Source: Heterohyrax brucei (lineage: Eukaryota > Chordata > Mammalia > Hyracoidea > Procaviidae). From it: a DNA stretch of 64,000 bases. The notes under the pieces were generated by a model. It was given only the letters and a program-made list of their open reading frames with translations. It was not told the origin of the DNA and made no database searches. This document shows positions 1 to 9,435 of this stretch, piece by piece. The translations under genes were made by a program, and so were the position numbers. The stretch is taken from assembly GCA_028571685.1 (NCBI GenBank), contig CM053164.1:42706501-42770500 (forward strand), written 5' to 3'. Numbering within the stretch: the first letter of the stretch is position 1; each line of letters starts with the position of its first letter.

Positions 1-114
1 AGTTGGGCTACAGACTCTGCAGTCTTAACCAGCAAACTATGCTGTCTCAAAACTGGTTTCGGGAAAAAATAAAAGAACGTATAAACGAACAGTGTAACTG
101 AAAAGTTCGCTTAC

Positions 115-300
115 CTTCACTGAAAGAACGAGAAGGGAGGCGAAAGGTAGGCACCAAGCCCAAGGAATGTCCGAGTGGCTCCGCGAAGCTCCTCCGTCAC
201 GGTCAGCAGCCGACAACTACAACATTCTCGGATAGCCTGATTCCCGCGGCAGCCGGGAGACGGAGAGGTCTGGATCTGTGCTGAGGAAAAGAGGTGCGAC
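115..300 (-). other. SUPT7L: probable non-coding first exon of SUPT7L (divergent neighbour)
   Basis: On the minus strand a strong splice donor (exon ...GAAG followed by gtaagc) lies with its last exon base at 115. In other mammals SUPT7L, a subunit of the SAGA/STAGA transcription coactivator, starts head-to-head with SLC4A1AP a few hundred bases away, and its first exon is untranslated. The donor, CpG-rich context and orientation fit that arrangement. No coding sequence is visible here, so the name rests on synteny knowledge. The transcription start is not defined and the right boundary is a guess. Confidence 0.45.
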
Positions 301-685
301 TAGTCACCGTCGCAAATGATTTACGACGCCGAGAAGCTTCAGACGAGGGTTACGTCAGATCCGGAAGCCTGGTTTGTTGATTTGCGCCAAGGCTTCCGGA
401 AGTGCTTTTTTTCACTCAGGCTCAGCAACAGGAAGTTATTACTATACCGTTGTACCTTGTAAAGGCGTTCTCATTATGCAAGGCATATCTTTTTCTGTTT
501 TACCTCTTAGTATGACCTTCCTTTGTTACTGCACCACTTCGCAACGTTTAGGGTAGTTAAGAAGCAACGATACCACCGCTACCCAAAGAAGTGTCTGGGA
601 GCTAGGAAAGAGTCGTGAAAAGGAACGTAGCAAACGACGGCTGAGGTTTCCCAGGAACAGCGTTCGAGACTTCACCCGATTGAGG
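120..685. promoter_or_regulatory. divergent CpG-rich promoter SUPT7L / SLC4A1AP and 5' leader of SLC4A1AP
   Basis: This GC- and CpG-rich stretch sits between a minus-strand splice donor (about 115) and the kanadaptin start codon at 686. It has no TATA box near the gene. ETS-type motifs occur at 361-367 (CCGGAAG) and as a palindrome at 393-404, and a CRE-like TACGTCAG lies at 350-358. ETS-site, TATA-less CpG promoters are typical of housekeeping bidirectional promoters. Part of 400-685 must be the 5' untranslated leader. Transcription start sites cannot be assigned. Confidence 0.65.
393..404. promoter_or_regulatory. palindromic ETS-family (GABPA/ELK-like) site
   Basis: The sequence CTTCCGGAAGTG contains two overlapping CCGGAA cores on opposite strands. 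It lies in the divergent promoter about 290 bases upstream of the kanadaptin ATG. GABPA-type factors are known to favour bidirectional CpG promoters. Occupancy is inferred. Confidence 0.5.
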
Positions 686-1348
686 ATGGCTGATTTCTCC
701 TCTCAGTCAGAACCTCCGGCTCCGCTAGAACTGAACGGCGACTTCAAGAAGCCAGCCCTGCCGATGCCCGCAGCGGTGCAGGGGAAAGCCACGGTCACTG
801 ATCCCGCAAAACCTCTGGAGGTGAAGCAAGAAAGCTTCACGGCGCTTCTGGACCCTCATTCCGGGGAGTCAGTCGTTTTGCCAGCCCGGCCGGACAGCGG
901 GGAGACGAGAGGTCTACAGGAGGAGCAGCTGCGTTCTCCCATAGCGGTTTCTTCACCTGGAGGCCCGACCCGAGCACCTGCCTACCAAGAGCCGCCGTGG
1001 GGAGGACCAGCCACGGCATCTTACAGCCTAGAAATCTTGAAGGGCGGCACCATTCTTGGTACCCGTAACTTGCAAGGGACGAGTCGCTGCCTTTTCGGGC
1101 GGCTGTCTAGCTGCGATGTTTGCCTCGAGCACCCGTCGGTGTCTCGGTACCACGCGGTGCTGCAGCACAGGATGTCTGGCCCTGACGGAGAATGCGACGG
1201 CCACGGGTCTGGGTTTTACCTCTACGATCTGGGAAGCACCCATGGCACTTTTCTCAACAAAACCCGTATCCCTCCCCTCACCTATTGTCGGATCCACGTC
1301 GGACATGTTCTTCGCTTTGGAGGCAGCACTCGGCTCTTTATCCTGCAG
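686..1348 (+). CDS. SLC4A1AP: SLC4A1AP (kanadaptin) coding exon 1: N-terminus and FHA domain
   Basis: This exon encodes residues 1-221 of kanadaptin, a mostly nuclear protein first described as an adaptor for the kidney anion exchanger AE1. The start is the ATG at 686, with A at -3 and G at +4; the upstream in-frame TTG at 680 is not needed. Residues 1-110 are Pro/Ser-rich and probably disordered. Residues 113-221 form a forkhead-associated (phosphothreonine-binding) domain with its hallmark motifs: Gly138-Arg139, Ser153-Arg154-Tyr155-His156, and LGSTHGTFLN at 182-191, ending in a RLFILQ strand. The donor is CAG|gtaaat at 1349 and the exon ends in phase 0. An AfroSINE begins only about 42 bases downstream. 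The match to mammalian kanadaptin is unmistakable and the frame is intact. Confidence 0.96.
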
Positions 1349-1389
1349 GTAAATCAAAAAACCTAGAACTGCACGCTCTGGAGCGCAAG

Positions 1390-1545
1390 GGGAAACTGGT
1401 GGCATAGTGGTTAAGTGCTACCTACGTCTGCTAACTCAGAGGTCGGCAGTTCGAATCCACCAGGCTCTTCTTGGAAACTGGAGTAGTTCTACTCTGTCCT
1501 ATATTGTCGCTATAAGTAGCAATCGATTTGACGGCAGTGGGTGGG
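1390..1545 (+). mobile_element. AfroSINE (tRNA-derived SINE), short subtype
   Basis: It opens with GGAAACTGGTGGCATAGTGG, then the tRNA-like B-box region GGTCGGCAGTTCGAATCCACC, and ends in the RTE-like tail TCGCTATAAG...GACGGCAGTGGG. It lies about 42 bases downstream of the exon 1 donor. Confidence 0.9.
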
Positions 1546-1634
1546 AGCGCAACCCTCAGGGTCCCTTGACCTTCCCTGAGGAAGGAGATTGTCTCAGTCG
1601 GGGATTCCAGAAATAGAGGAATTTAGTGCCTGTC

Positions 1635-1792
1635 GGGAACCCCTGGTCACATAGTGGTTAAGTGCTATGGCTGCCAACAAAAAGGTCGGCAGTTCGAATC
1701 CACTAGGCGTACTTAAAAAGAAACCCAGTGGGGCTGTTCTAGCCTGTCCTATAAGGTCGCTGTGAGTCAGAATCGACTCGAAGACAGTGTAA
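1635..1792 (+). mobile_element. AfroSINE, short subtype
   Basis: It begins GGGAACCCCTGGTCACATAG, keeps the B-box-like GGTCGGCAGTTCGAATCCAC and ends with the shared tail GGTCGCTGTGAGTCAGAATC. Its left neighbour is about 90 bases of unassigned sequence after the preceding SINE. Confidence 0.88.
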
Positions 1793-1904
1793 CCCCGTTG
1801 AGAAAGAAATCTGATCAATAACTCAGAATGAAAAGGTTTTAATGGGGGGAAAAACTGTTCACGAACAGGGAGCATCACTCAGAAGAGGTGACCTGGACAC
1901 ATTG

Positions 1905-2130
1905 CAATTTTGGTTAGCTTGTATACGGTACACATTGTTAGAGGATTTCCCAAAAGTGGAATTGTAAGTAATTGGTTGTCACTTATTTAAACGGCAGGAG
2001 GTGGCTAATACTGGTTTATTAAGCTTGCATTCTATAGGCTAGTTGTGGCTTATCTAATTATGCTTTTCTCAGAACTATCTTTAACATCAGTTTTTCGCTT
2101 ATGTGAAAGGTTAAGAGTTAAATTTGAAGT
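1905..2130. repeat. diverged intron-1 duplicate, copy A
   Basis: The segment starting TAGCTTGTATACGGTACAC and running through TTGTGGCTTATCTAATTATG to TGTGAAAGGTTAAGA aligns by eye, in the same order, with about 7040-7410. It is either a local duplication or two copies of an unnamed dispersed repeat. Confidence 0.6.
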
Positions 2131-2276
2131 GGGAGAGGGGAATCATTTTCTTTAACATTGTCCCCCATAACCATAACGATTGCTTCTTTTTGTGTGTAAA
2201 CCTTTTCATGGGTTTTTATAGTCGCAGTCTCATAGGATATTTGTCCTTTTGTAACTGACTTATGTCACTCCACATA

Positions 2277-2443
2277 AACGCAAAACCAAACCCACTGCCA
2301 TGGAGTCAATGCCACCTCACAGTGACCCTGTAGGACAGAGTGAAACTGCTCCATCGAGATTCCAGGGAGTGCCTGGTGGATTCGAACTGCCAACCTTTTG
2401 GTTTGCAGATGTAGCATTTAACCATTTAGCCATCAGGGTTTCC
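2277..2443 (-). mobile_element. AfroSINE A of a same-site pair
   Basis: It reads CAAACCCACTGCCATGGAG... to ...CCATCAGGGTTT, the reverse of the usual SINE. The flanks are TCACTCCACATA (2265-2276) and CCGCTACACATA (2444-2455), which are related target-site duplications inside the L1. Confidence 0.9.
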
Positions 2444-2455
2444 CCGCTACACATA

Positions 2456-2609
2456 ACCCGTTGCCCATCGAGTCGGTCTCACTCGTGGTGACCCCAGACA
2501 TCAGAGTAGAACTGCCCCCTAAAGTTTCCAGGGAGCATCTGGTGGATTTGAACTGCAACTTTTTGGTTAGCAGAGGTAGTACTTAACCCACTATGCCACC
2601 AGGGTTTTC
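2456..2609 (-). mobile_element. AfroSINE B of a same-site pair
   Basis: It runs from CCCATCGAGTCGG to CCACCAGGGTTT. It is followed by a third copy of the target sequence, TCACTACACATA (2610-2621), so it used the same 12-base site as its neighbour. Confidence 0.9.
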
Positions 2610-3340
2610 TCACTACACATAGTGATCTCCAGATTCATCCATGTTGTGAGATGCTTCCCAGATTCATCTTTGTTCTCTAAATTTGCTTAGTACTCCATTG
2701 TTTCTATGTACCACAGTTTATCCATTCTTCTGTTGATGAGCATCTAGATTGTTTGTATTTTTTTTTTTTTTTTGCTATTGTGAACAATTCTCTAATGGAC
2801 ATGAACATGCATATGGCTATTCCTGAGATAACTCTTACTTCTCTAGGATAAATTTCTAGGAATGAGATTGCTGAATCAATAATGTTATTTTTATTTCTAG
2901 CTTTCTAAGGAAGCACTTTATTATTTTCCAGTGTGATTGTACCATTTTGCATTCTCATCAGCTGTACATAAGAGTTCTGATCTTCCCACAGCCTCTCGAG
3001 CATTTGTTATTTTCTGTTTTTTTGATTCATGACAGTAATTTGGGAAGTGGTGGAGGGATGATGGCAATGGTATCTCGTTGTGATTTTGATTGCATTTCTC
3101 TAATGGCTACTATTTGGGAGCATTTCCTCATGTGTTTGGTAGCCACTTGAATGTCTTCATTGGTGAAATATGTCTTCATTTCCTCTGACCATTTTTAAGG
3201 TGCATTATTTGTCTTTTTTGTTGTGGAGGTGTCGGATTTTCCTGTAGATTTTAGAGATTAGACGTTTGTCAGATTTGTCTTAGTCAGTTTTTTCCCCTAG
3301 TCTGTCGGTTCTCTTTTTACTCTTTTGATAAAGTCTTTTG

Positions 3341-5695
3341 ATGAATTAAAGTGTTTTCTTTTAATCTTTTTCAGTGTTGGTGGTTTTGTATATGTGGAGA
3401 CTTCACATTTTTCATTTCGATGCATAGGATTGATAATTTCCTCTGTGGCTACCTTAATTAGTATTTACTCGTATCTTTATAAATTTAAACTAGTCCTTAA
3501 TTTCTGTGTATCACCTTGACTTCCTTTTCAGATGAAAGATCAATGACTACACTTTCTTTTAAGTCCCTCTTTTTTTGTTTTAATGTTTACATAATGACAT
3601 CTCTGTTTCTCTGTTTTCACTGCTTTGCCTGTAATTTATTTCTGTAATTTCTTAGGGTTAATATCTAGTTACTCTGTTGTGTGTTCTAGTCTTGGATTGT
3701 TACTTGATGTTAATGATTTTCTAACTGAAAAAAAAAAAACAGTGCTGTTGAGGGACTCTCTTTAGTATTTCTTGTAATTTTGGCTTGGTTTTTCCAAATT
3801 CCCTACATTTCTGTTTATCTGAAAATATCCTAATTTTGACCTTGTATTTGAGAGACAATTTTTCTGGATATAAAATTATTGACTGGCAATTATTGTCCTT
3901 GAAGGCTTTGTACATGTTGTCCCGTTGCCTTGTCATCTACATGGTTTCTGCTGAGTAGTCTGAGTTTAGTCTCACTGATTCTCCTTTATCAACTATTCTT
4001 TTCATCTGTCCCTACCCACTTTTAAGTGTCTCTTTATCTTTAGTTTTGACAGCTTTGATTATAAAATGTCTTGGTGCCTTTCTTTTGGGATCTACCTTGT
4101 GTGGAGTTGGATGTGCATCCTGGATAGATATCTTTCATGATAATCAGGGAAGTTTTCTGTCAGCAAATCTTGAAGAATACCCTCTGTATTATCTGTTATC
4201 CCTACCCCCCATACTCCAGTCACTCATAGATTATGCCTCTTGATAAAGTTCTACATAATTCTTAGTGTTTCTTGATTTTTAAAAATTCTTTTATGTGATT
4301 ATTCTCAAATATGTTGATGTCAAATATTTTATCTTCATTCTCAGTAATTTGGCCTTTTGTTGTCTCTGTTCTGTACTTTGACTTTTTGTTGAGTTGTCTA
4401 GTTTTGTAATTTTATTATTAGTTTTCTGATTTTTAATTCTTGCCTCTGTATGCTTTCTTGCAGCCTGTTCAGTTTGTCATTTATGGTCTGCTGCATTTTG
4501 CCTCATTTCCTTTCCCGTCTCTTGAAGAGTTCTGAATATTAATCTTTTGTATTGTACCTCTGATTATTCCAGGAAGTTCTCTTCCTCTGAAAAATCTGAA
4601 TCTTTGTTTTGAGAGCTTTCTGAATTTAAAATCGTCTGACTCTTTAAGTGGTCTGAAGTTGATTGTTGTCCCTGAGCCATCAGTCAGTTGTATTTATTTA
4701 TTTTATGCTTGCCTGCTGTGTTCTAGCTTCTTGTTCTAAAATGTCCAAATAGGCAAGTTGTGTGGGCTAGTTTGGTTATTGGTGCCTTTGAAGCTCTAAT
4801 GTCTTGTCACCAGGTGGTTAGAGCTGTTACTAGACATGTGATTCCAACAGCCCGTTTACTTTTCTTGCATGGATTCAACTCAGATGTCCAGATAGTTGGT
4901 CATTAAGTGTATGATTTAGGCTCTCACCTACTGCCCTCAAGATGGGCAGAGGTGATTGGTATAGGCACAGGTATCTGACTGTAGCTGTTGAGAAAGACAG
5001 AGGACTAGCAGCTATCTCTGAGTGTCAGTGAGGATGGCGTGTGTCCTTATGTCTGAATCTAGGTGAAGGAACTATCTCGGCTCTGAATTTCTGGCTCATG
5101 GGAGTCAATAGATTTCCTCCCTCCCCCTAGTTTGTTAAATAGTTCCATCTCTGAGCTATAGGATCGCTAGAGTTGGAATCAACTCAACAGCAGTGGGTTT
5201 GGGTTTTGAGTCTTGGAGAATGGCTCAGGGTGGGCTTAAGGAGTCTAACTTCCAGTGCAGTTAATGGCCTCAGATTCCAGAGCTGGGCACAGTGCAGAGA
5301 AGGGAGGGAGAAGTGCTGGGAAAAGGGAGAGAGATTTATCTGAAAAGAAAGATTTAGATCCATGTGTAGTGTTACATGTAAGGACTTAGCTTTTAATGAT
5401 CTAGTGCTGTTTTTTATTGGCTCTGGAAGTGAGGATGGATTCTCCCATTACTTTCTCCTGCTGAGGAGAATGGCCTCCAACCGCCACCTTTCTGCTCACC
5501 ATACTGGTTGCAGCTGTTTGCTGGTGGGGCAGCTCTGAAGAATCCTATGTGCTTTTGGACCTACTCTCCCTTCCTCATTGCTCAGTCTGATTTCTCAGCT
5601 TTTGCTTTGATGTTCAGGGCTCCTAGGATGTCATTTGTTCTTTTGGCTCTTTGTTTTTAGAACAGAAAATGTCTGACTGTTCTACTGTCTTGACT
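3341..5695 (-). mobile_element. L1 LINE 5' half (ORF1 remnant and 5' UTR), minus strand
   Basis: A minus-strand ORF at 3721-3936 encodes the ORF1p C-terminal domain (ILYPEKLSLKYKVKIRIFSD, then FGKTKPKLQEILK). About 4000-4650 holds the rest of ORF1, and the part to about 5695 is 5' UTR, ending in a sequence like other L1 5' ends in this window. ORF2 is absent. It separates two pieces of another L1. A 54-base AfroSINE 3' fragment is embedded at 5155-5208. Confidence 0.7.
5155..5208 (+). mobile_element. AfroSINE 3' tail fragment
   Basis: Only the 3' tail remains: TATAGGATCGCTAGAGTTGG then ATCAACTCAACAGCAGTGGG. It lies inside the L1 5' UTR. Confidence 0.65.
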
Positions 5696-6215
5696 TCCGA
5701 ATGTTTCATTTTTAGACTATTCTAGTTATTTAGCTTATATTATGGTGTTTACTTATTAGTTATGGTTCCTGTACTACTTAGGGCATGTATTAGGGCCTCT
5801 AGGGTTGATCTTATTTTTTTCTTCTGTGATCTTTATAGTTTTGGGTTTTAAATTTAAGTCTTCGACCCATTTTGAATTAGTTTTTGTGTTTGGTATGAGG
5901 TATGGGTCCTGTTTCATGTTTTTGTGGATGGACATACAGTTTTGCCAGCACCATTTGTTAAAAAGACTGTCTTTTCACCTTTTCATGGGTTTAGGGCCCT
6001 TGTTGAAGATTAAGTGTCTATAAGTAAATGGATTTACATTTAGGTTCTCAGTTTCACTCCATTGGTCAGTGTAATCTGTATTTGTCCCAGCACCAGGCTG
6101 TTTTGACTACTAAAGCTGTGTAATAGGTTTTGAGGTCAGGTAGTGTGAGCCCTCCTACTTATTCTTCCTCAGTAGTGCCTTACTTATCAGGTCCTCTTCC
6201 CTTTTCTTATAAAAT
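5696..6215 (-). mobile_element. L1 ORF2 fragment, minus strand
   Basis: The L1 ORF2 block containing the reverse of TTTGCCAGCACCATTTGTTA and the adjacent GCCATGTATTAGGGC-like region is visible. It continues the ORF2 sequence that breaks off at 3340. It is decayed. Confidence 0.75.
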
Positions 6216-7039
6216 TAGTGATTAGCTGTTCTAGGGTATGACTATTCTTAAATACCAGCACTTACGAAACAGAATAATAAAGGTTTCTGTAGACTTGAAT
6301 ATATTACTGATTGCGTTTGAAATTCCTAAACTAGGGAAGATTGCACAAACAAAAGAATGAAAACTACGTGCTTGATCAGTTAGAGGTTTGAAATCCTTTT
6401 TAAGTTAATGAACAGAAGGCTCTAGAGTTAAACTAGCATTAACTGTTCTAAAAAATTGAAGAATTGAAACTAGATATTATAAACGACAAACTCCTTGCCA
6501 ATTAGGGGTGGGAGGCAGATTTTGAGCAGAGAACAAAAGAATCATTTTGGCACCGTGGGAATGGATAACATGTTACCTACTCTTAAAAGGAATAAAAACA
6601 GAGGATATAAATAAATAATGGTACTAGTTGTCTAGGTTTAAGGGTCAGTCGTGGAGTTGACCCCCAGTTAAGGAAGCTGTTTACTTTGTGTCTTAGGCTG
6701 GGTTCTCTAGAGAAGCAAAACCGTGCAGGTTAGAGAGAAAGGGAGGACAAAGCAGAGAGAAGGAGATTTATTTCAAGGAAATGGTTGATGCAGTTGTAGA
6801 GACTGCCAAAATGCAACAGAGAAGAATTCAAATCCAAGAAACACTAAGCCTCAGATGGTGAGATTGGTGAGGGAAACAGTGGCCACAAAGGGTCCTCATG
6901 AATGACAGCACCTGTTCTCTCAGCAGCCAGTGGTAACAGGTCATCAGAACTGTTGAAAGAAAAAAATTGCTCAGTAAGTGAATTAGAATTAAATGTCCTA
7001 TGGAGTAGAAAAAGCTTTGAAAACAATACCCATCAGAAA

Positions 7040-7410
7040 ATATACAGCTTATATACAGTACAAACTGTTAGGTGGGTTCCCAAAAGAGAAATTTTAAATG
7101 ATTGATTTTTGTTTGCATGTAGCAGCTTGAGTTGGTGAATTAAATTTCTGTGTCTGAGTTCTGTAGGATAGTTATGCCTTATGTAATTACTTAGACTTAT
7201 CCAAGAACTATGGAAACCTTGGTGGCATAGTAGTTAAGTGCTACATCTGCTAACAAAAAGATTGGCAGTTCAAATCTGCCAGCCACTCCTTGGAAACTCT
7301 ATGACCTATAGAGTTGCTATGAGTCAGAATCAACTCAATGGCAGTGGCTTTTTTGGCTACCCCAAAACTCTCTTTGTCGTGAGTTTTTAGTTTCTGTGAA
7401 AAGTTAAGAA
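7040..7410. repeat. diverged intron-1 duplicate, copy B (interrupted by AfroSINE)
   Basis: AGCTTATATACAGTACAAAC, GGATAGTTATGCCTTATGTA and GTGAAAAGTTAAGAATTAA match copy A (about 1905-2130) in order, with substantial divergence. The AfroSINE at 7211-7352 interrupts this copy only. Confidence 0.6.
7211..7352 (+). mobile_element. AfroSINE, short subtype
   Basis: It opens TGGAAACCTTGGTGGCATAG and ends in the tail GAGTTGCTATGAGTCAGAATC followed by CAATGGCAGTGGC. It lies about 180 bases upstream of coding exon 2. Confidence 0.9.
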
Positions 7411-7529
7411 TTAATGTGGAACATAGAAAGCCATTTTCAACACCAAACCTATTTTCTAGATCACCGTATTTCTGAAAGTGACTTCCATGGTCCTGAACTC
7501 TAAACAGATTATTTTGTTTGGTTTGCCAG

Positions 7530-7725
7530 GGACCAGAGGAAGACCAAGAGGCAGAATCTGAGTTAACAGTAACACAGTTGAAGGAATTACGCAAGCAGCA
7601 ACAAATGATGTTGGAGAAGGAAATGTTAGGAGACGACTCAGATGAAGGAGAGGAGATGGATGCCAGTGAAGGGAAGAGAAATACTGGTAGTCCAGATGAT
7701 GAGATGGGCTGCACCTGGGGAATGG
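7530..7725 (+). CDS. SLC4A1AP: SLC4A1AP coding exon 2: acidic linker
   Basis: The acceptor is tttgccag|GGACCA and the donor ATGG|gtaaga. The exon encodes residues 222-286 plus one base. It starts GPEEDQEAESELTVTQLKEL, a charged, helix-prone stretch with a short predicted coiled coil (QLKELRKQQQ), then the acidic run DDSDEGEEMD that looks like a CK2-type phosphorylation region. It follows the FHA domain directly. The frame is intact from exon 1 (phase 0) and leaves in phase 1. The translated ORF continues past the donor for a few residues, but these are intron. Confidence 0.95.
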
Positions 7726-9312
7726 GTAAGAAATTAAAATTGCTACCAGAGCTTAATGTTTAGTTTTACTACTTGTGGTACCCTCAGTGGTTTTTATCCT
7801 ACAACTTTTCATAACTTAGGGCAGGTGGTGTCTTTATACAAATTTTACAAAGATTTTGGAGACTGGATGTTCAGGAGATATGTAATTGGGAAGACAGAAT
7901 AAATATGATGAAATTACTTGTGTGAAATTGTAAGTGTTGTTTAAAAATTAAAGCAGAAGAAAGTTAAATTATATAGGATTTATTTGAGCAGTTAGTATGT
8001 TTGCATACGGGGAGACCATTTTGCTTCTTAAAACATGATTCAGTGCTAGTTACAGTGAGACTTCTACAGAAAACGGAACACAGTAAAACTTAACCATTAG
8101 CTAGTCTAAATATGACTAATTGAAATCATGACCCCTTTGTGAAATCAGTAGACACTGGGTTACTAAGGGTGTTCTGTGGCTTCTATTCACTTGAAATTGC
8201 CTAAAATTAAATTCTTTGTGTGAGATAAACTGTAAATGCCTTCATGACTGTTATAATTGTGTTATCCCAAAGGGGATTTTTGATTTTATGATTACAAGTC
8301 TCTACATTATTTCTTTTTATCTGTTATTAGATGTAGTTCATATTTGTCAGATGACCTTTGTGCATCTTCCTATACATTCGAAGGATCTGCCAGTCACTGT
8401 TCTTCAGTTTCTTTCTTTTAGCAGTACCAAACAAAAGCTGAAAATGGTAAATTTCCTTGTGATGCAGTAAGGGAAGGAAACAGTCACTGAGCACTGAACA
8501 CCTGTTCTCTCCAGTATGAGACACAATAGCCACATGTAGTTTCTGAGCACTTGAAATGTAGCTAATCCAAGCCGATCTGTGCTATAAGTGTAAAATACAC
8601 ACTCAGTTTCAAAGATCTTGTGTGAAAAAAGAATGTAAAATATTTATAATTTTTTTGTATTAATTACATGTTGAAATAATAATATCAGCTGTTTTTCCTC
8701 TTTTAACATGGCTACTAGAGAATTTAACATTACATATGTGGATTTCATTTTTCTGTTGGGCAGCACTGACTTAGATATTTGGGAAACTGTAAGTAATATA
8801 AGCAAAAGGGTCTTGATCTGGGCCTTGAAGGAAAGGAAAAGTAGCCCATGTAAAAATGAATTTGTGAGTGAACTTGGGAATGGGAGTGAACAGGGCAGGT
8901 GCTGATGATTTGAATATTAAGTAGACTAGTTGGTAGAAATGGGAAGTCTTATAAAATTATAATGGGGACAAATTTTAGACCTGGGTTTGAGATGATAGAA
9001 TGCAGAGCTGAGAAGTTCAAATTTGTTTTTTTTTTTTCCATAGAAAACGTGGTGAGCAATTTTGCTTTTAAAATATAATGATCAAGAAAACAAAAATTAA
9101 GGTGCTGTGAAAACAGATTTTCCCTTGTCACACAATTGAGAAAACCTGAAGCGCACCTAACTAGATTTTAGTGCTTTGCTTTCTTTTTTTCCTTTCTTTC
9201 TGTTTTCCCCTTTGAAAGACTTTTCATCAGTAGTAACTGATGAAGGATAGTAGTTGTCATTCAAATTATCTCTTTAGATCTTTTATTTATTATTTATTCC
9301 TGTTTCCTGTAG
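7726..9312 (+). other. SLC4A1AP: SLC4A1AP intron 2
   Basis: This 1.6-kb GT-AG intron contains no recognisable gene or young repeat. It is AT-rich, with a short T-run near 9025 and pyrimidine-rich sequence at 9181-9215. Confidence 0.85.
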
Positions 9313-9435
9313 GGGAAGATGCTGTAGAGGATGAGGCTGAAGAGAACCCCATTGTCTTAGAGTTTCAACAGGAAAGGGAAGCCTTTTATATAAAGGATCC
9401 AAAAAAGGCTCTACAAGGTTTTTTTGACCGAGAAG
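9313..9435 (+). CDS. SLC4A1AP: SLC4A1AP coding exon 3
   Basis: The acceptor is ttcctgtag|GGGAAG and the donor GAAG|gtatgt. It completes residue 287 and encodes 288-327 plus one base. The protein runs EDAVEDEAEENPIVLEFQQE then REAFYIKDPKKALQGFFDRE. It is acidic and then becomes an ordered segment leading into the domain shared by exons 4-5. Phase 1 in and phase 1 out agree with both neighbours. It shows no frameshift and is typical of mammalian kanadaptin. Confidence 0.95.

Larger units (their letters stand above)
2150..3340 (-). mobile_element. L1 LINE fragment (3' UTR and ORF2 C-terminal part), minus strand
   Basis: Read on the minus strand this is the end of an L1 ORF2, with the segment encoding the MRYHLTP-like and C-terminal blocks, followed by 3' UTR. 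Two AfroSINEs interrupt it at 2277-2609. It stops near 3340 and the rest of the same ORF2 appears to continue at about 5696. All frames are broken. Confidence 0.8.
1349..7529 (+). other. SLC4A1AP: SLC4A1AP intron 1
   Basis: This 6.2-kb intron has GT-AG ends. It contains two plus-strand AfroSINEs, L1 sequence at about 2150-6215 with two minus-strand AfroSINEs inserted side by side, and an AfroSINE at 7211. Stretches 1800-2150 and 6216-7210 show no gene. They include two diverged copies of one segment (about 1905-2130 and 7040-7410). At about 6690-6830 there is a GA-rich sequence resembling an old mammalian repeat that I cannot name. Confidence 0.85.

Noticed and set aside
374-556. Small plus-strand ORF (60 codons) upstream of kanadaptin
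   Set aside because: It lies in the promoter/leader, has no recognisable protein features and no supporting start context. At most it is an upstream ORF.
680-685. In-frame TTG start six bases before the kanadaptin ATG
   Set aside because: The ATG at 686 has a good Kozak context and matches the mammalian N-terminus MADFSSQ.
1390-1480. tRNA-like head with A- and B-box sequence
   Set aside because: It is the head of an AfroSINE. No cloverleaf or mature tRNA ends are kept, and the same sequence recurs across the window.
7518-7763. Extending exon 2 to the full ORF ends
   Set aside because: The splice signals at 7528-7529 and 7726-7727 join in phase with exons 1 and 3, and the extra codons are intronic.
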